Assembly (NCBI GenBank): GCA_026395155.1
Contig: JAPLZG010000102.1
Location: forward strand, 1 to 9,127
DNA: 9,127 nucleotides
Source: Candidatus Tayloriibacteriota bacterium
GTDB lineage: Bacteria > Patescibacteriota > Minisyncoccia > Phycocordibacterales > GWA1-40-21
Direction: 5' to 3'
Under the pieces are notes generated by a model. The model saw only the letters and a program-made list of their open reading frames with translations. It did no database searches and had not been told where the DNA came from. Positions 5,657-9,127 of this stretch are shown piece by piece. Position 1 is the first letter of the stretch. Every line of letters starts with the position of its first letter. The position numbers and the translations under genes were made by a program.

Positions 5657-6259
5657 TCAACTTGCGAAAAGAAGGATCAGACTTTTTGGGCTCCAGTAAC
5701 CCCCCAAACAGAACCAGGACAACACAACCTCACCATCAGCCTCATAGAGGTATGGCACATTAGGGCGATCATTATGACCGCCCCGAAAGACTAAGCGACA
5801 GCCGAAGATGAACTTGCCCTTCCAATTCTGCCGAAAGAAGAAAATACCCTTCTGCTGAATCGCTTTCAGGTCGTGCAAACCCAGACATGACGGGAGCATG
5901 TTATTTCTCTCGAGATACTCGCAGATCTGATGGCCAGTGACGGTGTCAATCTTCTGCTTGGGCAGAATAAACTGCACAAGCTTTGTACCATCGTATTCCG
6001 CCGGACCCGTGTTCTCCAGTTCAGGATTCAACACTTCCTTGAACCAGTTCGGATAGATGAGTGCGGCCGTGCGGTCCACACGGATGATGGGATCGATGGG
6101 CTTCAACACCAGCTCCGCCTGACCAGTCCGCAAAAAAGTAACGCAACTGAAATTGTTGCCAGATGACAACCACTCAATATCCGCGAGTGATCCGTCATTA
6201 CGCCCGACTGCGAGCTCGAGTTTGTTTCCAACCCCTTGGCTCATGATGAATTCTCTCAT
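5657..6259 (-). CDS. Conserved protein of unknown function in a GC-rich island
   Basis: The 200-residue product (MREFIMSQGVGNKLELAVGR at the start, LILLFAS at the end) resembles a family I remember only as hypothetical proteins, often in several copies, in Parcubacteria-type genomes. Recognisable family segments are NDGSLADIEWLSSG, NFSCVTFLRTGQAEL, RVDRTA, YPNWFKEVLNPELE, TGPAEYD, an EYLERNNMLPSCLGLHDL helix, the KGIFFFRQNWKGKFIFG core and PYLYEADGEVVLSW. No signal peptide, membrane segment or catalytic motif is evident; it looks like a soluble mixed alpha/beta protein. Start at ATG 6259 is set by AGGAG five bases upstream, the only strong Shine-Dalgarno in the window. Base composition departs from the neighbours (39 of 60 G+C at 6061-6120 against 21 of 60 at 8341-8400), suggesting recent transfer. 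Function is unknown. Confidence 0.8.
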   Translation of the reverse strand: MREFIMSQGVGNKLELAVGRNDGSLADIEWLSSGNNFSCVTFLRTGQAELVLKPIDPIIRVDRTAALIYPNWFKEVLNPELENTGPAEYDGTKLVQFILPKQKIDTVTGHQICEYLERNNMLPSCLGLHDLKAIQQKGIFFFRQNWKGKFIFGCRLVFRGGHNDRPNVPYLYEADGEVVLSWFCLGGYWSPKSLILLFAS

Positions 6260-6345
6260 GGTATCTCCTAAGTGAGGCCTTGCTTATTTAAGCGTGCCTC
6301 GGCTTGTTGGTCTTTATGACCATTTCGACTTTGCCAACATTTGGC
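6260..6345 (-). promoter_or_regulatory. Structured leader with strong ribosome binding site
   Basis: On the minus strand the segment before the ATG at 6259 forms several short stems: CCAA-ATG-TTGG, TGGTC-ATAAA-GACCA and a GAGGC...GCCTC stem around GCTTAAATAAGC. It ends in TTAGGAGATACC before the ATG, with the Shine-Dalgarno AGGAG at 6265-6269. A CTTAG overlapping the site could pair with CTAAG near 6345-6349, which might mask ribosome access. No known riboswitch consensus is recognised. Confidence 0.4.
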
Positions 6346-6396
6346 TTAGTCACAGCTTTTAATATATTTTAAAAACACACTAAAAGCTGTGACTAA
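6346..6396. repeat. 16-nt perfect inverted repeat upstream of the island gene
   Basis: TTAGTCACAGCTTTTA (6346-6361) and TAAAAGCTGTGACTAA (6381-6396) are exact reverse complements with a 19-nt AT-rich loop (ATATATTTTAAAAACACAC). No T-run follows on either strand. It sits where base composition changes back to AT-rich, so it may mark the island boundary or an operator; the loop could also hold a -10 region. Confidence 0.55.
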
Positions 6397-6510
6397 ATTT
6401 CACATTTCGCAATTTTTAAAAGTTCAGATATCTATCAGATAGATTACATTAATGAAATACAAAGTCAAGACAAGGCGGTTTGGCTTCGTATTACTCACAA
6501 AGACAGAGAG

Positions 6511-6539
6511 AGAGGGATTTTACGAAGTAAAATCCCTCT
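6511..6539. terminator. 13-bp hairpin, possible glyA terminator
   Basis: AGAGGGATTTTAC (6511-6523) pairs perfectly with GTAAAATCCCTCT (6527-6539), leaving a 3-nt loop. On the plus strand TTT follows within CTCTTTTCTCC; on the minus strand a CTCTCTCTCTGTC tract follows rather than a T-run. A weak or bidirectional terminator is possible, or it may be part of a repeat element. Confidence 0.35.
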
Positions 6540-6558
6540 TTTCTCCCCTAACTACCAA

Positions 6559-6665
6559 GATATTGCTTTCTGGGAAACTTGGGAGGAGCGACGGCCTGAC
6601 CGGCCAGGTCGACGGACAGAGAAAATTTATAGCAATAAATTTTCGTGTTCCCAGAAAGCAATATC
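6559..6665. repeat. 18-nt perfect inverted repeat with nested stems behind glyA
   Basis: GATATTGCTTTCTGGGAA (6559-6576) is exactly complementary to 6648-6665. Between the arms lie a GC-rich partial dyad (CCTGACCGGCCAGG region, 6596-6609) and a perfect 9-bp stem AAAATTTAT/ATAAATTTT (6622-6643). The outer arm abuts a run of 12 A residues (6666-6677) just beyond the glyA stop. On the minus strand that T12 precedes the stem, so this is not a canonical terminator. A small non-autonomous element of about 107 bp is a reasonable reading. Confidence 0.6.
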
Positions 6666-6682
6666 AAAAAAAAAAAATACTC

Positions 6683-7882
6683 TTATTTACGCAAAATCCC
6701 ATTTATTCTTTTTGCGAGTTTGACCATATCTTTTTCTTTCGCTCCCCTTGTCGTCTCCCCAGCCGTACCAAGGCGGATTCCGGAAGGATCCATCGGACTT
6801 CTGGTTTCATTTGGAATAGTATTTTTATTTACAATGATTCCCTCTTTTTCCAGTCTATTGCTTGCCTCATCACCACTTATCCCCGCACCGTTCATAAAAG
6901 TATCTACCAAAATCAAATGCGTATCTGTACCACCAGAAATAATTTTCCAACCGAGTTTATTTAATTCTTCCGCCAAAACTTTTGCATTTTTTATCACTTG
7001 CTTTGCATATTTTTTAAATGCAGGAGCTGATGCTTCTTTCAAAGCCACAGCGACAGCAGAAATTTGATTCATATGTGGACCACCTTGTAGACCCGGAAAA
7101 ACAGCTTTATCTATCAGGTCTGAAAAACTTATCTCATTCCCTTTTGCACTTGTCTGTGTCTTATCACGTCTTGAAAAAATCAAAGCACTTCTTGGTCCAC
7201 GCAAAGTTTTATGAACTGTAGTGGTTACAACATCAGCATATTCAAATGGTGAAGGATAAGCACCACCAGCAACAAGTCCGGCAAAGTGTGACATATCTAC
7301 CATAAGTATTGCACCACAAGCATCGGCAATTTCTCTAAACTTTTTAAAATCTACAATTCTTGGATAGGCGGTGTAGCCGGCAATTATCATTTTAGGTTTT
7401 TCAGCAATAGCAATCTTTTTTATTTCTTCATAATCTAAAACTTCTGTCTCAGGATTTACACCATATTGTACTGCGTTCCAGATTTTCCCAGTTGCTGAAA
7501 CTTTATGTCCATGAGTAAGATGCCCTCCATGATTTAATGACATCCCCATCACCTTCTCTCCTTTTGGAACAAGCGCAAGATAAACCGCCAAGTTTGCTGG
7601 TGAGCCAGAAAGTGCCTGAACATTTACATGCCATTTTTCCGGCGACAGTCCGAAAAGTTTCAACGCGCGTTCCTGACAAAGTAATTCAACTTTATCGGTA
7701 AATGTCTGACCTTTGTAATATCTGTGTCCAGGATAACCTTCAGAATATTTATTAGTAAACTTTGAACCAAGCGCTTTTAGCACATCGTCGGAAACATAAT
7801 TTTCCGAAGCAATAAGTGAAATAGTTTTTTTCTGTCTTGCTTCTTCTTGTTTTATTAATTTTTCAATCTGTTTATCTTTCAT
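6683..7882 (-). CDS. glyA: Serine hydroxymethyltransferase
   Basis: This PLP enzyme converts serine and tetrahydrofolate to glycine and 5,10-methylene-tetrahydrofolate, the one-carbon donor and reductant precursor for ThyX. The 399-residue product shows SLIASENYVS, the NKYSEGYPGHRYYKG block (44-58), VDMSHFAGLVAGG (195-207) with Asp196 and His199 near the cofactor, and TTVHKTLRGPRSALIF with the PLP lysine at Lys225. SGIRLGTAGETTRG (367-380) carries the substrate-carboxylate Arg370; its AGET replaces the usual PALT/PAIT, a mild deviation. I placed the start at ATG 7882 because MKDKQIEKLIKQEEARQ aligns with the family N-terminus. A longer frame from 7933 adds 17 unrelated residues and overlaps thyX. 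It starts 4 nt after the thyX stop, so translational coupling within one mRNA is likely; no Shine-Dalgarno is visible at a normal distance. Confidence 0.97.
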   Translation of the reverse strand: MKDKQIEKLIKQEEARQKKTISLIASENYVSDDVLKALGSKFTNKYSEGYPGHRYYKGQTFTDKVELLCQERALKLFGLSPEKWHVNVQALSGSPANLAVYLALVPKGEKVMGMSLNHGGHLTHGHKVSATGKIWNAVQYGVNPETEVLDYEEIKKIAIAEKPKMIIAGYTAYPRIVDFKKFREIADACGAILMVDMSHFAGLVAGGAYPSPFEYADVVTTTVHKTLRGPRSALIFSRRDKTQTSAKGNEISFSDLIDKAVFPGLQGGPHMNQISAVAVALKEASAPAFKKYAKQVIKNAKVLAEELNKLGWKIISGGTDTHLILVDTFMNGAGISGDEASNRLEKEGIIVNKNTIPNETRSPMDPSGIRLGTAGETTRGAKEKDMVKLAKRINGILRK

Positions 7883-7886
7883 ATTT

Positions 7887-9127
7887 TTATTTTTCTTTAA
7901 TATCCTGCATTCCCCTTCTAATATTCCAGTCATCCAAACTAAAATCTGATTGTAATTTTATAAATGGAAACATTTTTATTAATGATTTACTCATCAGATG
8001 AGCAATCTTTCTCAAAGTTGGGTGCACCAATCTGCCAGAACGTAATTCAGCGACATAAGTTGCAGCCGGCAAACCGTAAGTAACTTTACAAGCAACGTTG
8101 AAACCCATCGCACAATAATATTGTTTATTTTCTGGAGTTGTCTTTAATTTACTAATTGTTTTTACTTGTTCTTTAATTAATTTTTCGGCAATCTTTCTAA
8201 CATTTTCTGGTAATTCATTTAAATACCATTCATTGAAACCATATTTCGTGGTAAGTAAAGGCATTCGACAAACGCCATTCCTATGTCTCTGCACATCTCG
8301 GAATGAACCAAAGTCCAAAAGGAATTCAAAAGTAACATTTCCAAGCTCAGATAAAAACACTGGTAGGCCAGATCTAATAGCTCTCTTAATAAAAATATCT
8401 TTATACTGAACAATTTCTTTTTTATTTATATTAGTCTTAAAGGAAAAAGGTTTTGCATTTTTATTAAAGTAATAATTATATTTTTCTTCAATAAAATTCC
8501 AATACTTATCCTGTTCAGGTGTTTCAATGTGCCCAAAACTCTGAGCGTATTTTTCTTTTAAACTAGCCAAAATTTTATCAGCAACCTCCCTGACTTCAGC
8601 GAGAGGATGTCTTCTTAGGTAAACCAACTTATCATGTGCCTGTCTCAAATTTGTATGCCAACTAAATTGTGTAGCAACTCCAGCTGGTAAAAAACCCCGC
8701 AATGTATCAAATGCACGAGCTGTCACAGCCTTACTATAGACAACCTCATCTTCTCCATCTTTTCTAGGATATTTTTTTATAATATTTTCTTTTACTTCCG
8801 CATGATTCTCAGTATAAAATTTCATCCACTTATCCAAAATAGCTTTTGATTCTTTTGTAGCGACTGGATCAATTATGGCTTGTTTGGACATATCTATATA
8901 ACGAGAGCTTGTTTCTTGTCCAGAATAAAGTGGCCAATCTTGAATAGCCTTTGCGACTAACATACTTATTCCTTCCACAAAAATAGTTGTACTGCCACAG
9001 TCTGCAATACTTGCATGTCCATAGCCGACATAAAATCTCTCCATAAACTTTCCAGAACCTGATGTTTTAACTTTTTCAACATGAACTTCAACACTATCAG
9101 CACTTCTAGAATATAAAGCTTGCATCA
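7887..9127 (-). CDS. thyX: FAD-dependent thymidylate synthase, tandem ThyX domains (N-terminus cut)
   Basis: ThyX methylates dUMP to dTMP using methylene-tetrahydrofolate, NADPH and FAD. At least 412 residues are present and the frame continues past the window edge, so the first ATG (9125) need not be the true start. Numbering from it, two ThyX-like halves are visible. Half 1 (about 30-190) has GYGHASIADCGSTTIFVEG, QETSSRYIDMS (70-80), FLPAGVATQF and NLRQAHDKLVYLRRHPLAEV, but no RHR. Half 2 (about 235-390) has RDVQRHRNGVCRMPL with the RHR at 280-282, then GLPAATYVAELRSGRLVHPT, but Leu290 replaces the serine of the RHRX7S signature. One complete set of active-site residues seems split between the halves. 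I know similar double-length ThyX proteins from uncultured bacteria. It heads the thyX-glyA pair. Confidence 0.9.
   Translation of the reverse strand, partial: MQALYSRSADSVEVHVEKVKTSGSGKFMERFYVGYGHASIADCGSTTIFVEGISMLVAKAIQDWPLYSGQETSSRYIDMSKQAIIDPVATKESKAILDKWMKFYTENHAEVKENIIKKYPRKDGEDEVVYSKAVTARAFDTLRGFLPAGVATQFSWHTNLRQAHDKLVYLRRHPLAEVREVADKILASLKEKYAQSFGHIETPEQDKYWNFIEEKYNYYFNKNAKPFSFKTNINKKEIVQYKDIFIKRAIRSGLPVFLSELGNVTFEFLLDFGSFRDVQRHRNGVCRMPLLTTKYGFNEWYLNELPENVRKIAEKLIKEQVKTISKLKTTPENKQYYCAMGFNVACKVTYGLPAATYVAELRSGRLVHPTLRKIAHLMSKSLIKMFPFIKLQSDFSLDDWNIRRGMQDIKEK

Larger units (their letters stand above)
6260..6682. other. Non-coding stretch between glyA and the island gene
   Basis: These 423 nt contain the structured leader (6260-6345), the 16-nt inverted repeat, a short segment at 6477-6505 resembling a decayed copy of the repeat inside the hydrolase gene (GGTTTGGCTTCGTA...CTCACAAAGACAG), a 13-bp hairpin and the 18-nt inverted repeat next to glyA. 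No protein-coding frame is supported. Confidence 0.6.

Noticed and set aside
5392..5794. Small frames on both strands in the repeat block
   Set aside because: They consist of translated palindromic repeats or run antisense into the 5657-6259 gene, with no recognisable domain.
5930..6166. 78-residue plus-strand frame
   Set aside because: It is antisense to the better supported island gene, which has a strong ribosome binding site and familiar segments.
6452..7067. Two plus-strand frames (170 and 140 residues)
   Set aside because: They cross inverted repeats and the A12 run and lie antisense to conserved glyA sequence.
7883..7933. Upstream ATG for glyA
   Set aside because: The added 17 residues overlap thyX and do not match the serine hydroxymethyltransferase N-terminus.
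8219..8413. 64-residue minus-strand frame within thyX
   Set aside because: It is a shadow frame inside the conserved second ThyX half.

Overview
The window looks like a piece of a small-genome, AT-rich bacterium of the Candidate Phyla Radiation (Patescibacteria, Parcubacteria-like). The reasons are the AT-rich genes with almost no Shine-Dalgarno sites, a tandem-domain ThyX, a secreted beta-helix/lipase fusion of the kind common in these lineages, and a protein of a family I recognise only as 'hypothetical' from Parcubacteria-type genomes. This assignment is an inference. All supported genes lie on the minus strand, and the standard bacterial code fits all of them.

In the direction of transcription (high to low coordinates) the window starts with a truncated double-domain FAD-dependent thymidylate synthase (thyX, 7887-9127). 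It is followed after 4 nt by serine hydroxymethyltransferase (glyA, 6683-7882). A 423-nt non-coding stretch rich in inverted repeats comes next. Then comes a distinctly GC-richer island holding one gene of unknown function with a strong ribosome binding site (5657-6259) and a MITE-like repeat block (5338-5592). dUTPase (dut, 4895-5308) follows, apparently from a leaderless promoter. thyX, glyA and dut form one pathway: Dut makes dUMP, GlyA makes methylene-tetrahydrofolate, and ThyX joins them into dTMP. The island appears to have separated dut from the other two.

The interval 4466-4894 has no protein gene. It holds two 26-nt inverted arms of a CATTCCCGCG-type repeat, a palindromic repeat and a possible short plus-strand RNA with its own promoter and terminator. 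Beyond it lie a 1231-residue secreted protein (770-4465: signal peptide, right-handed beta-helix, LCAT-like serine hydrolase, Ig-like domain, repeat-rich tail) and a small three-helix membrane protein (393-752). The same 27-nt palindromic repeat flanks this gene pair on both sides. At the left edge is the N-terminus of an M.EcoRI-family adenine methyltransferase (1-170).

The most unusual aspect is the density of repeats. At least four unrelated palindromic repeat families occur within 9 kb. One of them is inserted, always in the same reading frame, into the tail of the secreted hydrolase and translated as a VIASKAWQSI-type peptide.
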